Assembly: GCA_041659285.1 (NCBI GenBank)
Contig: JBAZYO010000016.1
Location: 1 to 64,000, forward strand
Source of the DNA: Vicinamibacterales bacterium
GTDB lineage: Bacteria; Acidobacteriota; Vicinamibacteria; Vicinamibacterales; UBA2999
DNA: 64,000 nt
Reading direction: 5' to 3'
Under the pieces are notes generated by a model. That model saw nothing but the letters and a program-made list of their open reading frames with translations, ran no database searches and was not told where the DNA came from. Positions within the stretch are counted from its first letter, which is position 1; every line of letters begins with the position of its first letter. This document shows positions 50,694 through 59,444 of this stretch, piece by piece. The position numbers and the translations under genes were made by a program.

Positions 50694-52217
50694 ATGCACT
50701 CCCTTCTCAAGAAGCTCGAGATCGAGCCGCTCAACCCTGGCGCCTGCACCGGTCCTGGCGGGTGGATTGCCGAGCCCGACGGCCACAAGCTGACCTCGTT
50801 CAACCCCACCACCGGCGAGGCCATCGCGGCGGTGATGCTGTGCAGCCCCGCCGCCTACGACCGCGTGGCGGCCGCGGCGACCGAGGCGTTTCGGGCCTGG
50901 CGTGAAGTGCCGGCGCCGAAGCGTGGCGACGTGGTGCGCGACCTCGGCGCGGCGCTGCGTGAATTGAAAGAACCGCTGGGCGACCTCGTCTCGCTCGAGA
51001 TGGGCAAGATCCGCGCGGAAGGCCACGGCGAAGTGCAGGAGATGATCGACATCTGCGACTTTGCCACGGGCCTCTCGCGGCAGCTTTACGGGCTGACGAT
51101 CGCGTCTGAGCGTCCCGGCCACCGGATGATGGAGCAGTGGCACCCGCTCGGGCCGATCGGTGTGATCTCCGCCTTCAACTTCCCCGTGGCGGTGTGGTCG
51201 TGGAACGCGGCGATCGCCGCGGTGTGCGGCGACACGGTGATCTGGAAACCGGCCGAGCCCGCGCCGCTCACGGCGGTAGCAGTGCAGCACATCGCCAACC
51301 GCGTGATGGCCGACCACGGCCTCACCGGCATCTTCACGCTGGCGGCGGGGTCGGGGCGCACGGTGGGTGAGGCCATGCTGCACGATGCGCGACTGCCGCT
51401 GGTGTCGTTCACCGGCTCAACGGCCATCGGCCGTCACGTCGCCAGCACGGTCGCCGGGCGTTTTGGCCGCGCCATTCTCGAACTGGGCGGCAACAACGCC
51501 ATCATCGTCGCTGAAGATGCCAACCTCGAGATGGCGGTGCGCGCCATAGTGTTTGGCGCGGTGGGCACGGCGGGCCAGCGCTGCACGTCCACTCGGCGCA
51601 TCATCGCCCACAAGGCGATTCTGCCCGCGCTCACGGAACGCCTGCTGAAGGCGTACACGCAGGTCCGCATTGGTGACCCGCTCGCGGCGGGCACGTTGAT
51701 GGGGCCGCTCGTCACGGCCAAGGCGGTGACCGACATGGAGGTGGCCATGGCACAGGCGGTCGCCGAAGGTGGCACGGTGCTCTGTGGCGGCGGGCGGCGC
51801 CCCGACCTCGGGCCGCAGTTCGTCGAGCCCGCCATCATCCGCATGCCCGCCCAATCCGCCATCGTCCAGCAGGAGACGTTCGCGCCGATCCTCTATCTGC
51901 TCGAGTACGAACGGTTCGAGGACGCGATGGCGCTGCATAACGGCGTGCCGCAGGGGTTGTCGAGCGCCGTCTTCACCGAGAGCATGCGCCGGGCCGAGGA
52001 GTTCGTGTCGCCGCGCGGCTCGGATTGCGGGATCGCCAACGTCAACATCGGCACGTCTGGCGCCGAGATTGGCGGCGCGTTCGGCGGCGAGAAGGAAACC
52101 GGCGGCGGCCGCGAGTCCGGCTCGGACGCGTGGAAGGGCTACATGCGCCGGCAAACCAACACCGTGAACTGGTCCACGGCACTGCCGCTGGCACAGGGCA
52201 TCACGTTCGGCGACTGA
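50694..52217 (+). CDS. Aldehyde dehydrogenase, ALDH7 (aminoadipate semialdehyde dehydrogenase) type
   Basis: 507 aa, NAD-dependent. Blocks GVISAFNFPVAVWSWNAAIA, VSFTGSTAIGRHVA, catalytic Glu region LELGGNNAIIV and catalytic Cys in GTAGQRCTSTRRI; C-terminus AFGGEKETGGGRESGSDAWK. The ELGGNNA and FGGEKETGGGRESGSD wording is characteristic of ALDH7/antiquitin-like enzymes that oxidise piperideine-6-carboxylate in lysine breakdown. The N-terminus (MHSLLKKLEIEPLNPGAC) is the normal ALDH7 start. It has no encapsulation-peptide-like extension. Confidence 0.92.
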   Translation: MHSLLKKLEIEPLNPGACTGPGGWIAEPDGHKLTSFNPTTGEAIAAVMLCSPAAYDRVAAAATEAFRAWREVPAPKRGDVVRDLGAALRELKEPLGDLVSLEMGKIRAEGHGEVQEMIDICDFATGLSRQLYGLTIASERPGHRMMEQWHPLGPIGVISAFNFPVAVWSWNAAIAAVCGDTVIWKPAEPAPLTAVAVQHIANRVMADHGLTGIFTLAAGSGRTVGEAMLHDARLPLVSFTGSTAIGRHVASTVAGRFGRAILELGGNNAIIVAEDANLEMAVRAIVFGAVGTAGQRCTSTRRIIAHKAILPALTERLLKAYTQVRIGDPLAAGTLMGPLVTAKAVTDMEVAMAQAVAEGGTVLCGGGRRPDLGPQFVEPAIIRMPAQSAIVQQETFAPILYLLEYERFEDAMALHNGVPQGLSSAVFTESMRRAEEFVSPRGSDCGIANVNIGTSGAEIGGAFGGEKETGGGRESGSDAWKGYMRRQTNTVNWSTALPLAQGITFGD

Positions 52218-52325
52218 TCACCTTGCTTTGAGTGCAACGGGAATCCCTTCGGCGTGGCACGCGCCTGGCTGACGCCGGCCCGGTGGATGCCTCAAGTCAG
52301 CGCCCGGAGTGCCGATTGTGGAGGC

Positions 52326-52709
52326 ATGGCAAACGTCGGAACGGAAACCAGTCTCTATGATCAGCTCGGCGGCTCGGCGGCGGTGGACGCGGCGGTGGAC
52401 ATCTTCTACCGGAAGGTGCTGGCCGACGGCCGGATCAGCCGATTCTTCGACGACGTGGACATGGACGCGCAGATTGCCAAGCAGAAGGCGTTTCTGACAA
52501 TGGCCTTCGGCGGGCCCAACCAGTACACCGGTACGGACATGCGCAGCGCGCACAAGCCACTCGTGGCGAAGGGGCTCAACGGCGGGCACTTCGACGCCGT
52601 CGTCGAACAGCTCGGGCAGACCTTGAGCGAACTCGGCGTGAAGCCGGCGCTCATTGCCAAGGTCGCCGCGGTCGCCGCCACGACTCGTCAAGACGTGCTC
52701 AACGCCTGA
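52326..52709 (+). CDS. Truncated haemoglobin, group I (trHbN-like)
   Basis: 127 aa two-on-two globin. SLYDQLGGSAAVDAAVDIFY start, FFDDVDMDAQIAKQKAFLTM, a GGPNQYTGTDMRSAHKPLV region with the proximal histidine (His76). Distal Tyr28 and Gln53 are placed as in group I proteins that bind O2 and detoxify NO. TGGAGG ribosome-binding site 4 bases before ATG 52326. A reductase gene follows after 13 bases, which fits a two-component NO dioxygenase. Confidence 0.93.
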   Translation: MANVGTETSLYDQLGGSAAVDAAVDIFYRKVLADGRISRFFDDVDMDAQIAKQKAFLTMAFGGPNQYTGTDMRSAHKPLVAKGLNGGHFDAVVEQLGQTLSELGVKPALIAKVAAVAATTRQDVLNA

Positions 52710-52722
52710 GTCGAACACTCCC

Positions 52723-53688
52723 GTGGCGACCATCGACTACGGCGGCACGCAGTACGTCCTGCAGGACGGCGAGAGCGTGCTCGATGGCCTGCTGCGGCAG
52801 GGGGCCGAGGTGCCGCACTCGTGCCGGAAGGGGTCGTGTCACGCGTGCGTCCTGCAGGCCATGGCGGGGGACATCCCTGCCGAAGCCCAGGACGGGCTGA
52901 AGGAGACGTTGCGCGCGCAAGGCTACTTCAAGGCCTGCTGCTGCCGTCCGGCGGGCGATTTGGCGATCGCGCTCGCCGATCCCGACGACCGCGTGGCTGC
53001 CTCGCTCACGCGGATCGAATGGGTGAGCCCGACGGTGATTCGCGTCCGCCTGACTCCGTCTCCTCCAATTGAGTACCACCCGGGGCAGTTCGTCACGCTG
53101 GTGCGGGAGGACGGCCTGGCCCGCAGCTACTCGATCGCGAGTTTGCCGGAAGAGTCGGCCCTCGAGCTGCACGTGCGGTGCCTGCCCAAAGGACGCATGA
53201 GCCAGTGGCTGGCCCGCGAGGCCAGGCCCGGCACGTGGGTCCAACTGGGACGCGCGTCCGGCGACTGCTTCTATCTGCCGGGAGACCCCGAGCAGCCGCT
53301 GCTGCTGGCCGGGACCGGGACGGGATTGGCGCCGCTCTACGGCATCGCCCGCGACGCCCTCGCTCAGGGTCACACCGGACCCGTGTGGCTGTTTCATGGC
53401 GCGGGCGACCGCCATGGCCTGTATCTGGAAGACGCGCTCGCCGCGCTCAGCGAGCGCCACGAGAACTTCTTCTATGTCCCGTCGGTCCGGCGAGGGCCGG
53501 CCCCGCCCGGCATTGAGATCGGTGAGCTTGGCGACGGCATCCGCTCGGCGTTCCCCTCGCTGCGCGGGTGGAAGGCGTACGTGTGCGGCAATCCCGAGAT
53601 TGTGAGCACGCTTCGCAAGCAGCTGTTCATGGCTGGTGTGGCGTCGCGCGCCATCCATTTCGACAGCTTCCTCCCCGCGGCTGCCTGA
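52723..53688 (+). CDS. 2Fe-2S ferredoxin/FAD/NAD reductase (globin reductase candidate)
   Basis: 321 aa. Plant-type ferredoxin domain at the N-terminus with the cluster motif SCRKGSCHACVLQAMAG and the fourth Cys in FKACCCRPAG. Then the FAD domain (YHPGQFVTLVREDGLARSYS, RxYS motif) and NAD domain (LLLAGTGTGLAPLYGIARDA, YVCGNPEIV). This is the CDP-6-deoxyglucoseen reductase/phenol hydroxylase reductase architecture. GTG 52723 gives a clean domain start. Because it follows the truncated haemoglobin after 13 bases, it is likely its electron donor. Confidence 0.9.
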   Translation: MATIDYGGTQYVLQDGESVLDGLLRQGAEVPHSCRKGSCHACVLQAMAGDIPAEAQDGLKETLRAQGYFKACCCRPAGDLAIALADPDDRVAASLTRIEWVSPTVIRVRLTPSPPIEYHPGQFVTLVREDGLARSYSIASLPEESALELHVRCLPKGRMSQWLAREARPGTWVQLGRASGDCFYLPGDPEQPLLLAGTGTGLAPLYGIARDALAQGHTGPVWLFHGAGDRHGLYLEDALAALSERHENFFYVPSVRRGPAPPGIEIGELGDGIRSAFPSLRGWKAYVCGNPEIVSTLRKQLFMAGVASRAIHFDSFLPAAA

Positions 53689-53745
53689 ACCCCGCCGCGC
53701 GCCGGGCTGACGGAACGGCGCAGGCAGGTCATGGTCTCGTCCTTC

Positions 53746-53765
53746 GGCCCGTCGAGCGACGGGCC
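53746..53765. terminator. Hairpin between convergent reductase and SDR genes
   Basis: GGCCCGTCG-AG-CGACGGGCC, a perfect 9-bp stem with a 2-base centre. It lies between the two convergent genes but lacks a T run, so terminator function is uncertain. Confidence 0.4.
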
Positions 53766-53799
53766 CCTGCGGACGGGATAGTGCGAACGGTTACGCATA

Positions 53800-53818
53800 G
53801 CCAAGCGTCTGGCTTGGC
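53800..53818. repeat. Short palindrome GCCAAG-CGTCTGG-CTTGGC
   Basis: The word GCCAAG with its complement CTTGGC around CGTCTGG, the same build as CAAACCT..AGGTTTG at 35371 and GTCCGGCT..AGCCGGAC at 49401. Confidence 0.6.
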
Positions 53819-53838
53819 CCGCCGCCTGACCTGGTCGA

Positions 53839-54606
53839 CTACTTCGGCGCCATGCGGAGCGCGCCGTCTAGGCGAATCACCTCGCCATTCAGCATCTCGT
53901 TCTCGATGATGTGACGCACCAGCGCGCCGTACTCGGACGGACGGCCGAGGCGCGACGGGAACGGCACCTGCTGACCCAGTGACACGCGCGCGGGCTCGGG
54001 CAATCCGGCGAGCAACGGCGTATCGAAGATGCCCGGTGCGATCGTGACCACGCGAATGCCCAACTGCGCGAACTCGCGGGCGATCGGTAGCGTCATCGCG
54101 ACGATGGCGCCCTTGGAGGCGGCGTAGGCGGGCTGGCCGATCTGCCCGTCGTAGGCGGCGATCGACGCGGTGTTCACGATCACGCCGCGCTCGCCGCTCG
54201 CGGCCGGCGCGTTCTGCGAGATCACCGCGGCCGCCAGGCGAATCACGTTGAACGTGCCGACGGCGTTGACGCGCAGCGTCTTCTCGAACAGGTCCAGCGG
54301 ATGCGGGCCGTTGCGGCCCAGCACCTTGGCGGCGGGGCCAATGCCGGCGGCGTTGACGACGCCGTGCAGGCCGCCGAAGGCCGACACCGCCAGAGCCACC
54401 GCGGCCTTGACTTGATCTTCGCTGGTCACGTCCGCCTGCGCGAACCGGGCCCTGGCGCCGAGCGCCTGCTCGGTGGCCTTGCCGGTTTCGGCGTTGACGT
54501 CGAGCAGCACGGTATTGCCGCCCGCGGCGAGAATGGCTTCGGCGGTGGCGCGGCCCAGGCCAGACGCGCCGCCGGTGACAATGAAAGTCTTGCCGGAAAT
54601 ATCCAT
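53839..54606 (-). CDS. Short-chain dehydrogenase (3-hydroxyacyl-CoA dehydrogenase type 2-like)
   Basis: 255 aa. Rossmann TGGASGLGRATAEAIL, VVNAAGIG, catalytic Ser in IVNTASIAAYDGQIGQPAYA, Tyr/Lys in YAASKGAIVAM, and the C-terminal IFDTPLLAGLPEPARVSLGQ. The last block and IGQPAYAASKG are characteristic of the HSD17B10-type 3-hydroxyacyl-CoA dehydrogenases. It is divergent from an aldehyde dehydrogenase gene, 33 bases apart. Confidence 0.9.
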   Translation of the reverse strand: MDISGKTFIVTGGASGLGRATAEAILAAGGNTVLLDVNAETGKATEQALGARARFAQADVTSEDQVKAAVALAVSAFGGLHGVVNAAGIGPAAKVLGRNGPHPLDLFEKTLRVNAVGTFNVIRLAAAVISQNAPAASGERGVIVNTASIAAYDGQIGQPAYAASKGAIVAMTLPIAREFAQLGIRVVTIAPGIFDTPLLAGLPEPARVSLGQQVPFPSRLGRPSEYGALVRHIIENEMLNGEVIRLDGALRMAPK

Positions 54607-54639
54607 GCGTTGATCGTAGCGTAGAATTGAAAGATTCCC

Positions 54640-56055
54640 ATGAGCTCCTACGACCAGCACTACTACGACGGCGCGTGGCAGGCCGCGACCGGCAGCGAGA
54701 CCATCCCCGTGATTTCATCCGCGACGGAAGCGGAGATTGGCCGCGTGCCGCGCGGCACCGCACAGGACGTGGACCAGGCCGTGACGGCGGCCCGGCGCGG
54801 GTTCGAGGCCTGGAGCCGCGTGTCGGTTGAAGAGCGCGCGCAGTGGCTCGAGAAGCTCGCCGCTGCCATGACGACGCGCGTGCCGCAGATCGCGGAGGCC
54901 ATTGCGCACGAGGTCGGCACCGCGCTCGGCTACGCCACCAAAGTGCAGGTCGAGTTCCCGATCATGATGATCGGGATGAACGCCAGGTTCATCCGCGACG
55001 CGAAGCTCGAGGAAGAGCTCGGCAACTCCCTCATCATCAAGGAACCCATCGGCGTCGTCGGCTGTGTGACGCCGTGGAACTACCCGCTGCACCAGGTGGT
55101 CTGCAAGATCGCGCCGGCGCTGGCCGCCGGTTGCACCGTGGTCTTGAAGCCGGCGGAGATGGCGCCGCTCAGCGCCTTCATGCTCGCCGACGCCGCGCAC
55201 GAGATCGGCCTGCCCAGGGGCGTCATCAACATCGTGTCGGGCCCCGGCCGCGTTGTCGGCGAGGCGATCGTCTCGCACCCCGGTGTCGACATGGTGAGCT
55301 TCACCGGATCGCTGCAGGCGGGCCGCCGCATCGCGTCGGTGGCCGGCGACGGCATCAAGAAGGTGTGCCTCGAACTCGGCGGCAAGTCCGCCTTCGTCGT
55401 CCTGGACGATGCGCCGTTCGAGAAGGCGATTCCTGCGGGCGTGAACAACTGCATGCAGAACTCGGGTCAGACGTGCTCGGCGTGGACGCGCATGCTGGTG
55501 CCCCGGGCGCGCCACGACCAGGCGGTGGAGCTGGCGAAGGGCCAGTTGGCCAAGCTCACGATGGGCGATCCGTTCGACAAGAACACGCGCCTCGGGCCGC
55601 TGGCGTCAGCGGGACAGCGCGACAGCGTGCTCGGCTTCATCGAGCAGGGCAGGCAGGAAGGCGCGACGCTGGTCGCCGGCGGCGGCCGACCCGCCGCACC
55701 CGCTACAGGCTATTACGTGGAGCCCACCATTTTCGCCAACGTCGACAACCGGATGGCCATCGCGCAGGAGGAGATCTTCGGCCCGGTGCTCGCCATCATT
55801 CCGTACGACACTGAGGCTGATGCGGTGGCGATCGCCAACGACTCACCCTACGGTCTTGCCGGCGGCGTGTGGGCGGGAACGGCCGAGCGCGCCCTGGCCG
55901 TCGCCAAGCAGTTGCGCACGGGCCAGGTGGACATCAACGGCGGCCGATTCAACGTACTGGCGCCGTTTGGCGGCTACAAAAAGTCTGGCATCGGCCGCGA
56001 GATCGGGCCGCTCGCCCTCGAAGAATTCTTCCAGCTGAAATCGATTCAGCGTTAA
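54640..56055 (+). CDS. Aldehyde dehydrogenase family protein
   Basis: 471 aa. GCVTPWNYPLHQVVCKIAPA, VSFTGSLQAGRRIA, CLELGGKSAFVVLDD with the catalytic Glu, NSGQTCSAWTRMLVP with the catalytic Cys, and EEIFGPVLAIIPYDTE. A general NAD(P)-dependent ALDH with no specific subfamily marks beyond class 1/2-type layout. It does not have an extended terminus like a microcompartment cargo. Confidence 0.92.
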   Translation: MSSYDQHYYDGAWQAATGSETIPVISSATEAEIGRVPRGTAQDVDQAVTAARRGFEAWSRVSVEERAQWLEKLAAAMTTRVPQIAEAIAHEVGTALGYATKVQVEFPIMMIGMNARFIRDAKLEEELGNSLIIKEPIGVVGCVTPWNYPLHQVVCKIAPALAAGCTVVLKPAEMAPLSAFMLADAAHEIGLPRGVINIVSGPGRVVGEAIVSHPGVDMVSFTGSLQAGRRIASVAGDGIKKVCLELGGKSAFVVLDDAPFEKAIPAGVNNCMQNSGQTCSAWTRMLVPRARHDQAVELAKGQLAKLTMGDPFDKNTRLGPLASAGQRDSVLGFIEQGRQEGATLVAGGGRPAAPATGYYVEPTIFANVDNRMAIAQEEIFGPVLAIIPYDTEADAVAIANDSPYGLAGGVWAGTAERALAVAKQLRTGQVDINGGRFNVLAPFGGYKKSGIGREIGPLALEEFFQLKSIQR

Positions 56056-56073
56056 CCTCACGAGACCTTCGCC

Positions 56074-56682
56074 ATGTTCGCGTTCCTTGCGGGTCTTGCC
56101 GCCGGTCTGCTCCACGTCTTCTCGGGACCGGACCACCTCGCCGCCGTCGCGCCGCTGGCCACGGATCGCGAGCGCGGCCAGTGGGTCACCGGTTTGCAGT
56201 GGGGCATCGGCCACACACTCGGCGTGCTCCTGATCGCGACGCTGCTGTTGCTGATCAAGGAACAGCTTCCCGTCGACGCCATCTCCGTCTACAGCGAACG
56301 CATTGTCGGCGTCTCGTTGATTGCGATTGGCGGGTGGGGCGTTCGACGGGCGTGGGTGCAAAGGCGCTCGAGCGCTGACGCGCACGCCCACTCACACAGC
56401 CATGCCGGGGCGTCGTTCACCATGGGCGCCATTCACGGGCTCGCCGGGAGCTCCCATTTGTTCGGCGTGTTGCCGGCGCTCGCGTTCCCGTCGCGTGCGG
56501 CGTCCGCGCTCTACCTCGCCGGCTTCGGCGTCGGCGCCATCGCCGGCATGACCGCGTTCTCCGCCGCGGTTGGCCTGCTGTCAACGCGCATGGGCCGGCG
56601 GCACCGCAGCTACGGCGGCCTGCTGTATGCGACGTCGGCGGCGGCCCTCGTGGTCGGCGGCGTCTGGCTGGTCGGGCATTGA
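56074..56682 (+). CDS. UreH/HupE-type nickel transporter family membrane protein
   Basis: 202 aa with about six transmembrane helices. The family start GLAAGLLHVFSGPDHLAAVA carries the H-x5-DH metal-binding signature, and LQWGIGHTLGVLLIAT and GAIHGLAGSSHLFGVLPALA repeat the motif in the second half. A short His-rich loop (DAHAHSHSHAG) in the middle is a metal-binding feature. Nickel is the usual substrate; cobalt or other divalent ions are possible. Start 18 bases behind the aldehyde dehydrogenase. Confidence 0.87.
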   Translation: MFAFLAGLAAGLLHVFSGPDHLAAVAPLATDRERGQWVTGLQWGIGHTLGVLLIATLLLLIKEQLPVDAISVYSERIVGVSLIAIGGWGVRRAWVQRRSSADAHAHSHSHAGASFTMGAIHGLAGSSHLFGVLPALAFPSRAASALYLAGFGVGAIAGMTAFSAAVGLLSTRMGRRHRSYGGLLYATSAAALVVGGVWLVGH

Positions 56683-57845
56683 AGCCCACCTTCGCCAAGG
56701 CTTCCACCTCCGCCAAGGCTACGGCGGACAAGACGGTGGGCAAGCAGCTGCCGGGCGTCCTGGCCGCGGTGGTCGTAATGCTCGCGGGTTTCTGGCTGGC
56801 GGATCAGATTGGCCACGCCATTCTCGCCGCGCAGGGCCTCACCGGCAGCAGCCCGGTGTCGGGCGTTCCCGTGGCCATCGTCCTGGGCCTGCTGCTGCGC
56901 AACACCTTGCCGCTGCCGGCCTCGCTCAACCCGGGCCTCAAGTTCGCGACCACCACCATCCTCCGCGCCGGCATCGTGCTCGTCGGCATCCGCTTGAGTT
57001 TCTTCGACGTGCTCAAGCTGGGCATCGCCGGCCTGCCGGTGGTGCTGGCGGCCATCGCCACGGGCTTGCTGTTTGTGACGTGGTTCAACAAGAAGCTGGG
57101 CCTGCCGCCCCGATTAGGCACGCTGATCGCCGCCGGCACGAGTATTTGCGGCGTGACCGCGATTGTGTCGGTGGCGCCGGCCATTGAAGCCGACGAACGC
57201 GAAGTCGCTTACGCCGTGGCGAACGTCGTGGCTTTCGGTCTGTTCGGGATGTTGTTCTATCCCTATCTGGCGCACTCGGTGCTCGGCTCGTCCGAGACCA
57301 TCGGCTTGTTCCTCGGCACCGCCGTGCACGACACCTCGCAGGTGGTGGGCGCGGCCCTCACCTACAAGCAGGTCTACGGAGATGACGTGGTCTTGCGCGT
57401 CGCCACGGTCACCAAGCTGACGCGCAACATCTTCCTCGCGGTCGTGATTCCCGTGCTGACGTGGCTGCACCTCAAGTCGACGCAGTCCGCCACCGGCATC
57501 GTGAGGAAGATCTCTTGGAGGGCGCTGGTGCCCGGCTTCGTGATCGGGTTCCTGGCAATGGCGGTCGTGCGATCGATTGGTGATGCGACGCTGCGAGCCA
57601 GCGGCGCCGCGTTTGGAATCTGGGATGCCCTCATGTGGGCGTCGATCACGAAGCAACTGGGCGACTACTGGGCGTCGCAGATTCTCCTCGGCACGGCGAT
57701 GGCCGCGGTCGGCCTCAACACGAGCTTCGCGGTGTTCAAGGGCGTGGGGCTGAAGCCGTTCGCGGTGGGCATGGCCGGCGCGCTCGCCGTCGGTTCCGTC
57801 GGCATGCTGATGGCCGTGATCTTTGGGCGATTCGTGCACCTGTAA
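56679..57845 (+). CDS. YeiH/UPF0324 family membrane protein (putative sulfate exporter)
   Basis: About 10 transmembrane helices. Family blocks VLGLLLRNTLPLPASLNPGL, ILRAGIVLVGIRLSFFDVLK, AAGTSICGVTAIVSVAPAIE and GTAVHDTSQVVGAALTYKQ are typical. The frame starts at TTG 56679 overlapping the previous stop, but its first 19 residues (KPTFAKASTSAKATADKT) are encoded by a dispersed repeat; GTG 56736 (VGKQLPGVLAAVVVML) is probably the native start. Family members are called PSE putative sulfate exporters, but the substrate is uncertain. Confidence 0.9.
   Translation: MKPTFAKASTSAKATADKTVGKQLPGVLAAVVVMLAGFWLADQIGHAILAAQGLTGSSPVSGVPVAIVLGLLLRNTLPLPASLNPGLKFATTTILRAGIVLVGIRLSFFDVLKLGIAGLPVVLAAIATGLLFVTWFNKKLGLPPRLGTLIAAGTSICGVTAIVSVAPAIEADEREVAYAVANVVAFGLFGMLFYPYLAHSVLGSSETIGLFLGTAVHDTSQVVGAALTYKQVYGDDVVLRVATVTKLTRNIFLAVVIPVLTWLHLKSTQSATGIVRKISWRALVPGFVIGFLAMAVVRSIGDATLRASGAAFGIWDALMWASITKQLGDYWASQILLGTAMAAVGLNTSFAVFKGVGLKPFAVGMAGALAVGSVGMLMAVIFGRFVHL
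56685..56734. repeat. GC-rich dispersed element at the YeiH-family gene start
   Basis: CCCACCTTCGCCAAGGCTTC, then CACCTCCGCCAAGGCTACGG and CGGACAAG. It holds two CGCCAAGGCT repeats and ends GGCTACGGCGGACAAG, close to the GCTGCGGCGGACAAG of the tilS copy and the complement of the GCCGTAGCCTCGGCGAAGG in the hydrolase copy. Confidence 0.75.
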
Positions 57846-57890
57846 TTACATCTGGTCTCCTGAGCCAGGGCCAGCGGTTCGCGCCGCGCT

Positions 57891-59444
57891 TCACGGCAGC
57901 AGGCTGGGGTGCGTGAACTGCACGAGCCTGAGGACCGCCTTGTCCATGGCGGCGTCGATCTCCCGCGACGGCACGCGGAAGCCGCCGACGATGAACGAGA
58001 AGACAATCGGCTCGCCGTCCGCGGTGAGGAGGTACCCCGCCAGCGACCTTACCTGTGACATCGATCCCGTCTTCGCCCACACCCGGCCCTCGGCCGGCGT
58101 GCCTTTCAGGCGCCGCTCGAGGTTGCCGCTGACGCCGGCCACCGGCAGCGCGGAGCGGAAGTTCTCGGCCATTGCGGGATCAAGAAAGGTGTAGGTGAGA
58201 AGCCCGATCAGCGCGTCGGCCGTCAGGTAGTCGTAACGCGACAGTCCCGAGCCGTCACGGGCGATGTAGTAATCGGGAGAGATGCCCCACCGGCGGAGCG
58301 TCTCGTTGACGTTCGCGAGCCCGCCTTCCGAGGTCGCCGGCGCACCGGGCGGCGACATCGATCGCAGCAGGGTCTCGGCGTAGATGTTGCGGCTCCACTT
58401 GAGCGTGACGTCGACGATCTCCGCGAGTGGCGCGGAGCGATCCTCCAGCAGCAGCGTCGCCCTGGACAGGTCCGGCGCCACGCGCAGATCGTCGATGTCG
58501 ATCGGATTGCCGCCCACGAAGATGTCGTGCCGCGCCAGCGCTTCGCGCATCGCGTTGAGGTACAGCAAGGTGGGATTGGGGACGGCGGCGTACTCGGTGA
58601 TCGGCGGCGCGCCGAGGGCCACCTGGCCGCGCACCTTCAAGATCGGAGACCCGGGGACGCGTTCGAGCGAGACGCTGCTTTCGGCGCCGGCGGCGGCGGT
58701 GACCACGGCGTGATCGATGGTGAGCCCGCTTCCCGGTGGCGACACGGTGATGATCGCGCGACCGCCGACCTCGGTGGTCGGGCCAATCGATAACTCGACC
58801 TGGTTCTCGTTGTACTGCAGCGCGCTCACCGGCGCGCCATAGCCCTGGGCGAGGTCGTCCCATGCCCAGCCGAGTCCCCAGCCGGGTTCGGCAAACGCGT
58901 TGTCGTCGCCGATCAACTGGCCGCCGACGCGGCGGACGCCCTTGGCGGCGAGCTGCCTGGCCCAGTCGTCGAACGCCGACCAGCGCTGCGGGTGCCGCGG
59001 GTTGATTGTCGGGTCGCCGTTGGACACCACCACGAGGTCGCCGTCGAGCCCGCCGTCCGCCGAAATGGGGCCGGTGGCATATACGCGCGTGGTGTAGCGG
59101 TAATCCCAACCCAGGCGTTCGGCGGCGACCGCTGTGGTCAGCAGCTTCTGGTTGGAGGCGGGGACCTGGAGGCGGAAGGCGTTGTAGCTGTAGAGGGTTT
59201 CGCCGCGCTTCAACGAATGGACGGCGATCGACCAGATGCCGTGGTCCACCGTCTGCCCGGAGAAAATGTCACGGAGGTCTCGCCGGAGCAATTCATGATG
59301 GTCGGGGTTGGCGAGGGCATCCCCCAGCTTCGGCGTCGGCACTGGTGCCGGCCGCGGCTGGCGCGTGAGCGCGCACGCCGGCAGGAGCACGAGCGCAGCG
59401 ATCGTCGCGGCGGCAACGAACCTGCGCTCGCCGCGCCGACTCAC
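57891..59444 (-). CDS. dacB: D-alanyl-D-alanine carboxypeptidase/endopeptidase (PBP4 family) lipoprotein
   Basis: 517 aa, class C penicillin-binding protein trimming peptidoglycan cross-links. Lipoprotein signal with Cys24 in LVLLPACALT. Catalytic SxxK at 97-100 (VPASNQKLL), SxN in KWSRNIYAE, and KTG in VWAKTGSMSQV. The large insertion domain of PBP4 lies between SxxK and SxN (about 130-330). It ends the leftward ABC/DUF4340 operon, and its start overlaps the DUF4340 stop by 4 bases. Confidence 0.93.
   Translation of the reverse strand: MSRRGERRFVAAATIAALVLLPACALTRQPRPAPVPTPKLGDALANPDHHELLRRDLRDIFSGQTVDHGIWSIAVHSLKRGETLYSYNAFRLQVPASNQKLLTTAVAAERLGWDYRYTTRVYATGPISADGGLDGDLVVVSNGDPTINPRHPQRWSAFDDWARQLAAKGVRRVGGQLIGDDNAFAEPGWGLGWAWDDLAQGYGAPVSALQYNENQVELSIGPTTEVGGRAIITVSPPGSGLTIDHAVVTAAAGAESSVSLERVPGSPILKVRGQVALGAPPITEYAAVPNPTLLYLNAMREALARHDIFVGGNPIDIDDLRVAPDLSRATLLLEDRSAPLAEIVDVTLKWSRNIYAETLLRSMSPPGAPATSEGGLANVNETLRRWGISPDYYIARDGSGLSRYDYLTADALIGLLTYTFLDPAMAENFRSALPVAGVSGNLERRLKGTPAEGRVWAKTGSMSQVRSLAGYLLTADGEPIVFSFIVGGFRVPSREIDAAMDKAVLRLVQFTHPSLLP

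Noticed and set aside
50694..56055. The two aldehyde dehydrogenases as microcompartment core enzymes
   Set aside because: They lie 7-12 kb away, belong to the ALDH7 and general ALDH types rather than the CoA-acylating PduP/EutE type, and have no terminal extension resembling an encapsulation peptide.
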